A stretch of 19,486 bases of DNA from assembly GCA_964636325.1 (NCBI GenBank), contig CAZWRV010000113.1, positions 1 to 19,486 of the forward strand, read 5' to 3'. The first letter of the stretch is position 1. Each line of letters begins with the position of its first letter. Below, in pieces: positions 13,918-19,486 of the stretch. The notes under the pieces are model-generated. The model was not told the DNA's origin, ran no database searches, and saw only the letters and a list, made by a program, of their open reading frames with translations. A program made the translations under genes and the position numbers. This DNA comes from CAZWRV01 sp964636325 (GTDB lineage: Bacteria > Verrucomicrobiota > Lentisphaeria > Victivallales > GWF2-50-93).

Positions 13918-14700
13918 TCATCTGTTCCACTTAAGGTCGAAGCTGGGGTGCGACTCCTCGTTGATCACCTTTATCATGTTGATCAGCGCCTGCTCCTTCG
14001 CGGGCAGGAAGGCGTCCTCGCACCTTATCGTGAAGGTCGGCTTCATCACGCGCTTCAGGCCCTCCGCCCACAGAGAGAACTTGCACTGCCTGTTCCGGAT
14101 GTCCCATATGTCGCAGCGGATGAAGACAAGGGCGTCTCGGGTTGAGCCCGGAAACCACATCGCGCCTATAAGCGTCAGATCAAGTATGCCCGCAGGATTG
14201 AAATACTTGTCCACGAATGCGATGCTCCTAACCGACATAAGTATCGAGGCGCCGTCCTTCTGCGCCTGGTTGAATATCCCGTCAATGTCCGTCGGCGGTA
14301 TATGGTTGCGGGGGAGGAAATAATATTCCGAGAGTATTCTTTTTTTCACCATCTGATTCAGGAATGAAAGGAAGAATTTGTCGTCCTTGTCCGACCAGTC
14401 CCACCTCCTGCTGAACTCGCCGGAGGATTCGAGCGTCTCCATGTCCATGTAGACCGCCATTTTCGCCGGGGTCTCTATCGGAGCGTCCTTGGGCGGGACG
14501 TTCTCCCCCGGCACAGGCGTCGGTGTGAGATCGCACAGCCTCTTCGTCGCCGCCTCCCTGTCGAATCCGTCCACGAAGGTTCCGGAAAAGGCTGCGGACA
14601 GCTGCTTGTCGACGCTGGTGTCGGTGGCGCAGCCTCCAGCAAGCGCAGTCAAGGCGGCGAATAATAGGAAAATCCCCGGCCGTGCAAAATAGACATTCAT
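13918..14700 (-). CDS. putative lipoprotein of unknown function
   Basis: 260 aa. The N-terminus GIFLLFAALTALAGGCATDT is a lipoprotein signal peptide with lipobox AGGC (Cys24), so it is predicted to be lipid-anchored. The mature part has an Asp/Lys-rich segment (RRWDWSDKDDKFFLSFLNQM), LPRNHIPPTDIDGIFNQAQK, ILMSVRSIAFVDKYFNPAGI and a beta-rich end (LVFIRCDIWDIRNRQCKFSL). Not recognised; the pattern 'quantity resolved per stress-like peptide, then DIWD' faintly recalls small envelope-stress lipoproteins, but I make no assignment. Monocistronic between the regulator's promoter region and the divergent lpd leader. No clear Shine-Dalgarno precedes the ATG. Confidence 0.72.
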   Translation of the reverse strand: MNVYFARPGIFLLFAALTALAGGCATDTSVDKQLSAAFSGTFVDGFDREAATKRLCDLTPTPVPGENVPPKDAPIETPAKMAVYMDMETLESSGEFSRRWDWSDKDDKFFLSFLNQMVKKRILSEYYFLPRNHIPPTDIDGIFNQAQKDGASILMSVRSIAFVDKYFNPAGILDLTLIGAMWFPGSTRDALVFIRCDIWDIRNRQCKFSLWAEGLKRVMKPTFTIRCEDAFLPAKEQALINMIKVINEESHPSFDLKWNR

Positions 14701-15109
14701 TTTTCAGCCCGTTGTTTTCGGAGGATTATAAGAGGAGCCACATGGCTCAAGGGTTTCTTGTTCCGCTTATGCTGATTAGACATGAAAGAACTAAAATAGT
14801 TCAAAAAACGGAGTTTTCCATCCGTAATATTCAAAAGGCCGAGCCCCAGCACGGTCTTTTGGCGATTAAGGACGAGATGTCGGTTCGCGGGCGGGATTCT
14901 TTTCTGTATTCCTCTTCCCGCTTGCCTATGAAGCCTCCCCGTGATAGCTTATCGCTTCAATTGACCGGCCACAGCCGAAATCTCTTGATGGACTCAGGCT
15001 TCGAGTCAGGTTCAGATTTTCGGCGCTTGGCTCAGAAAGCGGCACTGGCTATTTCCTTGCCGCTGAAACTTGGAGCAAATAACTGTTTGAAAATCTGAAA
15101 GGGAATGAG
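14701..15109. other. divergent intergenic region between lipoprotein and lpd genes
   Basis: About 400 bp without a supported gene. It holds the lipoprotein promoter (14725-14750); a 10-bp stem CAAAAGGCCG / CGGTCTTTTG (14832-14841 / 14852-14861, one G-T pair); and a 7-bp stem AGCGGCA / TGCCGCT (15038-15044 / 15058-15064), followed by GAAACT, the dispersed-repeat boundary, so the end of this region may be an old repeat remnant. A plus-strand frame from ATG 14742 (AGGAG 4 nt before) to 15098 encodes 118 aa with no recognisable motif; it is probably not a gene. A clear lpd promoter was not found. Confidence 0.5.
14725..14748 (-). promoter_or_regulatory. putative -10 and palindrome upstream of the lipoprotein gene
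   Basis: On the minus strand TATAAT (14730-14725) is a perfect -10, 24 bp before ATG 14700. Just upstream lies the palindrome GAGCCA-CA-TGGCTC (14735-14748), where a regulator could sit. A -35 is not obvious (TTGAGC, 14750-14745, is spaced only 14 bp). Confidence 0.45.
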
Positions 15110-16513
15110 ATGAATTATGATCTTTGCGTGATCGGAGCGGGCCCGGGCGGATATGTCGCGGCGATCAGAGCTGCGCAGCTGGGCGCCAAGGTGGCGGTGA
15201 TCGAGAAGGAATTCCTCGGAGGCACATGCCTAAACTGGGGATGCATACCGACGAAGACCTTGATCGCCGGCGCGGAAGTCCTCCACAAGGCGAAAACGGC
15301 CGCGGAGTTCGGTGTCAAAATCGAAGGCATGGTCAGCGCCGACTGGCCTGCGATGCTCGCACGCAAGGAGGCCGTCGTCGAGAAGCTGAGGAACGGAATC
15401 GGAATGCTCCTCAAGTCCGCGGGCGTCACCACATTCAAGGGCTCCGCCTCGTTCGTCGACCGGAAGAAGATCCTCTGCAGGAAAGAGGACGGGACATCCG
15501 AGGAAATCACAGCCGCCAAGACGATAATCGCAGCGGGATCCGTCCCCGCGATGCCCGGCTTCATTCCCAAGTCTCCAAGGATACTTGACTCGACGGGGAT
15601 CCTTTCCATCGGCGAGATTCCAGCCAGCCTGATCGTCCTCGGCGGCGGAGTCATCGGCTGCGAGTTCGCATGCCTCTTCGCCGGGCTCGGATCGAAGGTC
15701 ACCGTCGTCGAAATGCTTCCCTCGATACTTCCGATGATCGACAAGGAGCTCTCCAAGACAATGGCCAGGGAGATGAAGAAGCTCGGAATCGAAGTCCTGA
15801 GCGGAAGTCCGCTCGAGAAGATCGTGGCCGACAAGAAATCCGTATCGGGAACCGCCGCCGGCAATGAGGTCTCCGCCGACTGCATGCTTGTATCGATAGG
15901 CCGTTCCCCGTCGCTCAAGGAGCTGAACATCGCGGCCGCAGGAGTCAAAACCAATGAGAAGGGCTGGATCCCGGTCGATTCAAAGGCCAGGACCAACGTG
16001 CCGAACATCTTCGCTATCGGCGACGTCACAGGCAGGACACAGCTTGCGCATTTCGCAAGCGCGATGGGCGTCTGCGCCGCCGAGAACGCATGCGGAGGCC
16101 GCTCGGAATTCCGTGAAGATCTTGTTCCCGGCTGCATTTTCACAACCCCGGAAATCGGAACCGTCGGTCTTACCGAGGAGCAGTGCGCCGAGAAGAATCT
16201 GAAGGTGAAGACAGGCAAGTTCCCGTTCGCCGCCCTGGGCAAGGCAATGGCAATCAACGAGACAACCGGCTTCTGCAAGATCATAGCGTCCGCCGAGTCA
16301 GACCAGATACTCGGGATACATATCCTGGGTCCGCACGCCACGGATCTGATCTCGGAGGCCGCGCTCGCCATCGGCATGGAGGCCACGGCCGAGACCCTCG
16401 GAAAGATTGTCCATCCGCATCCCACGCTAGGCGAGTCGCTCATGGAGGCCGCACACGCCGTCCACGGGAACTGCATCCACGCATCTTCAGCCGGCGCTAA
16501 GAAGAAGACTTGA
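15110..16513 (+). CDS. lpdA: dihydrolipoyl dehydrogenase (E3), EC 1.8.1.4
   Basis: 467 aa, full length for the family. FAD site GAGPGGYVAAIRAAQLG (9-25); redox disulfide GGTCLNWGCIPTK with C40 and C45; NAD site VLGGGVIGCEFACLFAGLGS (near 180-200); second FAD contact IFAIGDVTG (near 300); C-terminal catalytic dyad region HPHPTLGE (435-442, His437 and Glu442; the usual text is HAHPTLSE). It reoxidises lipoyl groups of 2-oxoacid dehydrogenase complexes or the glycine cleavage system, passing electrons to NAD in the cytoplasm. None of those partner subunits is in the window, so it is a stand-alone copy. AAAGGGA lies about 7 nt before ATG 15110. It converges with the PIN gene, with only 5 bp between stops. 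Confidence 0.96.
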   Translation: MNYDLCVIGAGPGGYVAAIRAAQLGAKVAVIEKEFLGGTCLNWGCIPTKTLIAGAEVLHKAKTAAEFGVKIEGMVSADWPAMLARKEAVVEKLRNGIGMLLKSAGVTTFKGSASFVDRKKILCRKEDGTSEEITAAKTIIAAGSVPAMPGFIPKSPRILDSTGILSIGEIPASLIVLGGGVIGCEFACLFAGLGSKVTVVEMLPSILPMIDKELSKTMAREMKKLGIEVLSGSPLEKIVADKKSVSGTAAGNEVSADCMLVSIGRSPSLKELNIAAAGVKTNEKGWIPVDSKARTNVPNIFAIGDVTGRTQLAHFASAMGVCAAENACGGRSEFREDLVPGCIFTTPEIGTVGLTEEQCAEKNLKVKTGKFPFAALGKAMAINETTGFCKIIASAESDQILGIHILGPHATDLISEAALAIGMEATAETLGKIVHPHPTLGESLMEAAHAVHGNCIHASSAGAKKKT

Positions 16514-16518
16514 TTTCC

Positions 16519-16941
16519 TCAGCGGCTTCTTAAAATATATTCGATGAATTCCGCTGGATTCAATACAGGCGTCCTCCCCTGGTCGATGCCTTTGAAATGC
16601 CTGACATTCCCAGTCACTATCGGACAAGCGAACGATAAAGCGCATTCTGCGAATGGAATGTCTCCCTGATCATCCATTTGCATCACCATGGAGCGGCTGT
16701 CTACATCCGCATGCTGTGCATAGGAAACGATATGCCTCAGCAATATGTCGACTTCCGCTTTTGGAAATGCGAATTCCGGACGTTTCAGGACCTCGGAGTA
16801 TTCCCGTAAGATCCTGTCGTCCAGGACAGCTGTCACTTCACCTGCCCTCAGCATTTCCATTATTCTACCAGGGTGTCCGTTCGGAGAAAGAAGACCCGAG
16901 ACCAGGACATTTGTATCAATCACCGCATAAAAAGTTTCCAT
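16519..16941 (-). CDS. PIN-domain toxin of the 'putative toxin, PIN family' group
   Basis: 140 aa. AVIDTNVLVSGLLSPNGHPG gives the first catalytic Asp (D9) and the typical DTNVLVSGLL signature; REYSEVLKRP supplies E47; DQGDIPFAECAL supplies D94 and E99; IVTGNVRHF is the last conserved strand, with Asn where many relatives have Asp. This matches the COG1569/TIGR00305-type PIN proteins, expected to be Mg-dependent RNases. The ATG follows the antitoxin stop with no gap (TAAATG), so the two genes form one translational unit. It is a different PIN subfamily from the one at 587-1030. Toxicity is inferred from family and context. Confidence 0.88.
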   Translation of the reverse strand: METFYAVIDTNVLVSGLLSPNGHPGRIMEMLRAGEVTAVLDDRILREYSEVLKRPEFAFPKAEVDILLRHIVSYAQHADVDSRSMVMQMDDQGDIPFAECALSFACPIVTGNVRHFKGIDQGRTPVLNPAEFIEYILRSR

Positions 16942-17226
16942 TTACTTGTCCCCAGCCCGGACTTTTCTGATGATCTTGTTCACATCCTCCAACTTCAGCC
17001 TGTCCGATCCATATTCCCTAGCAGACTCCCTTATCCTGGAGAGGGCAAGACGGCTTCTGGCGTCCTTTACGCTCTTGAGCTCCGCTTCGGCGTCATCCGC
17101 ATCCTTGATCTCCACGATGACTGCGATGGGCTTTCCACTGCTTGTCAGCAGCAGTTCATGCTTTTTTGCGAGCTTCTCTTTGAGGAGCCTGGGAGACTTG
17201 AGTTCATTTATTGCAATCATGTTCAT
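16942..17226 (-). CDS. Phd/YefM-like antitoxin
   Basis: 94 aa. The N-terminal half MIAINELKSPRLLKEKLAKK, HELLLTSSGKPIAVIVEIKD follows the Phd/YefM pattern (short strand, helix, then 'ltr-G-kPvAvlv'), which makes the dimeric DNA-binding unit. The charged C-terminal half (DARSRLALSRIRESAREYGS) would bind the toxin. ATG 17226 is preceded by AGGTGA with 4 nt spacing; an in-frame ATG two codons later (17220) has a 10-nt spacing and is an alternative start. Upstream partner of the PIN gene. It should repress its own promoter; see the direct repeats at 17225-17260. Confidence 0.82.
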   Translation of the reverse strand: MNMIAINELKSPRLLKEKLAKKHELLLTSSGKPIAVIVEIKDADDAEAELKSVKDARSRLALSRIRESAREYGSDRLKLEDVNKIIRKVRAGDK

Positions 17227-17260
17227 ATTATCACCTTTTTATGCAATATAATATCACCTT
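17225..17260 (-). promoter_or_regulatory. antitoxin promoter region with paired direct repeats
   Basis: On the plus strand ATATTATCACCTT (17225-17237) and ATAATATCACCTT (17248-17260) differ at one base and start 23 bp apart, close to two helical turns. The proximal copy contains the Shine-Dalgarno (AGGTGA) of the antitoxin gene, and between them on the minus strand are -10-like hexamers (TATTAT, TATATT). This would suit binding of two antitoxin dimers on one DNA face. No clear -35. Confidence 0.45.
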
Positions 17261-17435
17261 GCAAATGGGATTCAAGCGAAGATCGGGCGCTATTCGTCCG
17301 GTGATTTGCGGCCTGCGGCTTGATTTATCACTTTCGGCCATTTAAAATCATGTGGAAGTGGCCGTTTTGCTTTATTACATCCTGTCAATCCTGTTATCCA
17401 GTCTAAAAATCATACATAATTTAACGGAGGAAAAG

Positions 17436-18863
17436 ATGGGCGCATCGAAAGTCGTGAACGAAGTTCTTGACAACGCGGTTCAGGCGGCGGCTGTCTTCAG
17501 CCAGCTGGGGCAGGAGGATGTCGACCGGATAGTGAAGGCCGTGTTCATGGCCGGATTCTCCAACAGGGTGAAGCTTGCGAAGCTGGCGCACGAGGAGACG
17601 CAGCTGGGCGTCTTCGAGGACAAGGTGATCAAGAACGTCGTCGGCTCGCTTCTGGTCTACGAAAGCATCAAGAACGAGAAGACGGTCGGCATCATCGACG
17701 AGAACATCGAGACCGGCATCGTGGAGATAGCCCAGCCGCTGGGGCCGGTGCTGTCGATCATACCGATGACGAACCCGACTTCGACCGTGCTCTTCAAGAT
17801 TCTTATCTGCCTGAAGACGCGCAACCCGATAATCATCAGCGCGCACCACAGGGCTCTGAACTGCTGCCGCGAGACGGTGAGGATCTGCTACGAGGCGGCG
17901 CTGAAGGAGGACGCCCCCGAGAACTGCATCCAGTTTTTCGAGAGGGCCTCCCGCGAGGAGACGCAGGAGCTGATGAGGGATCCGCGGCTTGCGCTGATCC
18001 TCGCCACCGGCAGCGGCAGCGTTGTCAAGGCCGCATACAGCTCCGGCACGCCGGCCATCGGCGTCGGCGCGGGCAACGTTCCGGTTTTCATCGAGGAAAG
18101 CGCGAAGATCCCGTTCGCGGTCGAGCAGATCATGCTTTCCAAGACCTTCGACAACGGGACGATCTGCGCGAGCGAGCAGTCGCTGATCGTGGAGAGTTCG
18201 GTCGCCGCCGCAGTGAGGAAGGAGCTCGCGGCGCGCAAGGCCCACTTCCTCTCGCCCGACGAAATCAAGGCGGTCGAGAAGGTCGCATACGACTCCGAGA
18301 AGGAGGTCATGAACGTCGACGTGGTCGGCAAGCCCGCCGAATTCATCGCCGAGAAGGCCGGCGTCAAGGTGCCGCCGGGGACGAAGCTGCTGGTCGCGCA
18401 TCTGAAGGGCGTGGGCAAGGAATATCCGCTCTCCGCCGAGATCCTCGCCCCCATCCTCGCCTACTACGAGGCCTCGACATTCGAGGACGCGGTCAACCTC
18501 TGCATCGACCTCAACTACTTCGGCGGCATCGGCCACACCGTCTCCATCTTCTCAAACGACGACGCCAAGATCAAGAGGTTCTCCATGCTCATGAACGCCG
18601 GCAGGATACTCGTGAACATGCCGTCCTCCCAGGGGGCCGTCGGAGGAATGTTCAATACGCTCATGCCGTCCCTCACCCTCGGCTGCGGAACCGGCGGAAA
18701 GAACATCACCACAGACAACATCACAGCCAAGCACCTCCTCAACATACAGAGGATCTGCAGGCGCAGGATGAACGAACGCTTCGCCAGATGCGACCTGAAG
18801 AGCTTCCTCGACGAGTCCAAGGGCGCAGACGAACTCATCGCGAAATACAACGAAAACTATTGA
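17436..18863 (+). CDS. acetaldehyde dehydrogenase (acylating), AdhE N-terminal type, EC 1.2.1.10
   Basis: 475 aa. Start set at 17436 because GGAGG lies 6 nt before; the open frame reaches 17352 but the extra 28 residues are not ALDH-like. Motifs match the aldehyde dehydrogenase half of bifunctional AdhE: QPLGPVLSIIPMTNPTSTVL, KILICLKTRNPIIISAHHRA, ALILATGSGSVVKAAYSSGT (NAD site), VGAGNVPVFIE, and FDNGTICASEQS with catalytic Cys at about 244. It ends within the family length for one domain, so there is no fused alcohol dehydrogenase. It interconverts acetyl-CoA plus NADH and acetaldehyde. Expected in fermentation or in breakdown routes that release acetaldehyde. No microcompartment-targeting N-terminal extension or shell gene is visible. 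The next gene, 18 bp downstream, encodes a STAS protein, probably in the same operon. Confidence 0.92.
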   Translation: MGASKVVNEVLDNAVQAAAVFSQLGQEDVDRIVKAVFMAGFSNRVKLAKLAHEETQLGVFEDKVIKNVVGSLLVYESIKNEKTVGIIDENIETGIVEIAQPLGPVLSIIPMTNPTSTVLFKILICLKTRNPIIISAHHRALNCCRETVRICYEAALKEDAPENCIQFFERASREETQELMRDPRLALILATGSGSVVKAAYSSGTPAIGVGAGNVPVFIEESAKIPFAVEQIMLSKTFDNGTICASEQSLIVESSVAAAVRKELAARKAHFLSPDEIKAVEKVAYDSEKEVMNVDVVGKPAEFIAEKAGVKVPPGTKLLVAHLKGVGKEYPLSAEILAPILAYYEASTFEDAVNLCIDLNYFGGIGHTVSIFSNDDAKIKRFSMLMNAGRILVNMPSSQGAVGGMFNTLMPSLTLGCGTGGKNITTDNITAKHLLNIQRICRRRMNERFARCDLKSFLDESKGADELIAKYNENY

Positions 18864-18881
18864 GAAGAACAGGAGATTAAA

Positions 18882-19196
18882 ATGGAACAGGAGAAACTGG
18901 TTGATTTCAACGAGAAGGACGGGACTCTCTGCTGCGTATTTCTCGCGGAGAACATGAGCACGGACAAGGCGGTGGCCGCCGAAAAGCCGATCATGGAGAA
19001 AATAGAGGAGCTGAAGAGCGGCAAGATCCTCTTCGACATGGCGAAGGTCACTTACATATCGTCGTCCTTCCTGAGGATATGCGCCAGGGCCAACAGCAAG
19101 GCCGGACACGGCAACTTCTGCGTAAAAAACCTCACTCCGCCTGTCAAGAAGGTCTTCAAGATCGCAGGGATGGCGGAGATCATCGCGGACAAATAG
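18882..19196 (+). CDS. STAS-domain protein (anti-sigma-factor-antagonist-like)
   Basis: 104 aa, one STAS domain. ILFDMAKVTYISSSFLRICARA matches the SpoIIAA-type loop, where a Ser is phosphorylated by a partner kinase; the usual D-S-S-G is here S-S-S-F, still offering Ser. VKNLTPPVKKVFKIAGMAEI is the typical second half ('v..vf...gl..i'). Such proteins control sigma factors or other partners by a phosphorylation switch. No kinase/anti-sigma or phosphatase gene is present nearby. AGGAG 7 nt before ATG. Being 18 bp behind the aldehyde dehydrogenase gene, it is likely co-transcribed, an unexplained pairing. Confidence 0.85.
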   Translation: MEQEKLVDFNEKDGTLCCVFLAENMSTDKAVAAEKPIMEKIEELKSGKILFDMAKVTYISSSFLRICARANSKAGHGNFCVKNLTPPVKKVFKIAGMAEIIADK

Positions 19197-19213
19197 CCCG
19201 TCTAAAACGGGCT
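19195..19213 (+). terminator. hairpin overlapping the STAS stop codon
   Basis: AGCCCGT-CTAAA-ACGGGCT (7-bp perfect stem) begins within the TAG stop. An overlapping alternative stem GCTGG-TCCC-CCAGC is at 19211-19224. There is no T-run, so it is a weak intrinsic terminator at best; placement right at the operon end supports a role in 3'-end formation. Confidence 0.45.
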
Positions 19214-19230
19214 GGTCCCCCAGCTCGGCG

Positions 19231-19486
19231 TTCCCCTGAAACTCGATCATCTTTGTCGCTATCTTTGTCGTCTTCCGGAGGGTTGAGCCAAGCTCAACCG
19301 CGGCTCAGCACGGCTTCGCCCTCCGTCGAGTTTCTCATCGACAGAACTGGCGGATTTCCCCGCCAGAGCGGCACTCCTCTGAAACTCGCCCATCTTTGTC
19401 GCAAACTTTGTCGTTATCTTTGTCGTCTTCCGGAGGGTTGAGCCAAGCTCAACCGCGGCTCAGCACGGCTTCGCCCTCCGTCGAGT
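19231..19486 (+). repeat. dispersed modular repeat, copies 5 and 6 in tandem (cut by window end)
   Basis: GAAACTCG (19238-19245); linker with repeated CTTTGTCG; 48-bp core GGAGGG...CCCTCC (19277-19324) with perfect inner hairpin GGTTGAGC-CAA-GCTCAACC (19281-19299); CGAGTTTC (19327-19334); CGACAGAACT; hairpin CTGGCGG / CCGCCAG (19347-19366); GAAACTCG (19381-19388); then linker and an identical 48-bp core again (19432-19479), and CGAGT at the last base. The period is 155 bp. This is the best-preserved copy and defines the unit. The near-identity of the two cores points to recent duplication or recombination. The array continues past the window. Confidence 0.88.

Noticed and set aside
14742..15098. 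118-codon plus-strand frame with AGGAG upstream, ending 11 bp before lpd
   Set aside because: No motif, unremarkable composition, overlaps the lipoprotein promoter and two inverted repeats; kept only as a note on the intergenic region.
15115..16476. 453-codon open frame antisense to the dihydrolipoyl dehydrogenase gene
   Set aside because: It is a mirror of GC-rich codon use in a strongly supported gene; it has no recognisable motif and its start and end fall inside lpd.
17421..18536. 371-codon minus-strand open frame over the aldehyde dehydrogenase gene
   Set aside because: Arg/Asp/Leu-rich shadow translation of an ALDH gene with all expected motifs on the plus strand.
17436..18863. Microcompartment (Pdu/Eut-type) aldehyde dehydrogenase
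   Set aside because: Sequence follows the AdhE N-terminal domain, has no extra targeting helix, and there are no shell-protein genes nearby.

Overview
The window looks like accessory chromosome of a Lentisphaerota-type bacterium (Victivallales-like) or a close relative in the PVC group. This is inferred from gene content, not from a marker gene: a prepilin-type protein with an FTLIE cleavage motif and an H-x9-D tail signature, two very large secreted DUF4838-type proteins with discoidin and CBM9-like modules, and a GntR regulator fused to a solute-binding-protein-like sensor. No rRNA, tRNA, CRISPR array or transposase was seen.

Layout. 1-66 is the end of a dispersed repeat. 357-1030 (+) is an AbrB/MazE-like antitoxin with a PIN toxin. 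1095-1260 is a dense nest of inverted repeats between convergent genes. 1279-13558 (all -) is a carbohydrate-utilisation locus, in transcription order: GntR/SBP regulator, a 1128-aa DUF4838 protein, a 372-aa secreted TIM-barrel-like protein, a 905-aa DUF4838 protein, a prepilin-like protein translationally coupled to it (ATGA overlap), and a 678-aa cytoplasmic glycoside-hydrolase-like protein. A decayed piece of a second prepilin-like gene seems to lie between the regulator and the first enzyme. 13918-14700 (-) is a lipoprotein. 15110-16513 (+) is dihydrolipoyl dehydrogenase. 16519-17226 (-) is a Phd-like antitoxin with a second PIN toxin. 17436-19196 (+) is a stand-alone AdhE-type acetaldehyde dehydrogenase followed by a STAS-domain protein. 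19231-19486 is again the dispersed repeat.

How the genes may work together. The minus-strand locus reads as a polysaccharide-degradation unit: exported, glycan-binding, alpha-glucuronidase-like or hexosaminidase-like proteins plus a pilin-like surface protein, ending in an intracellular hydrolase. The repressor probably controls itself through a perfect 16-bp palindrome lying between its -35 and -10 boxes, and its sensor domain suggests a sugar ligand. The substrate cannot be named from sequence.

The strongest unexplained signal is the repeat family at 1-66, 6718-6870, 8005-8240, 11824-12078 and 19231-19486. It is modular. Short boundary motifs (GAAACTCG and its complement CGAGTTTC) separate interchangeable hairpin cores. 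One core is a pair of hairpins whose 6-nt loops are perfectly complementary (ATTCCT and AGGAAT), which would allow a kissing-loop structure. Another core is a hairpin whose stem sequence changes completely between copies while pairing is kept. All copies have the same orientation, and at two operon junctions the repeat edge supplies the Shine-Dalgarno sequence of the next gene.
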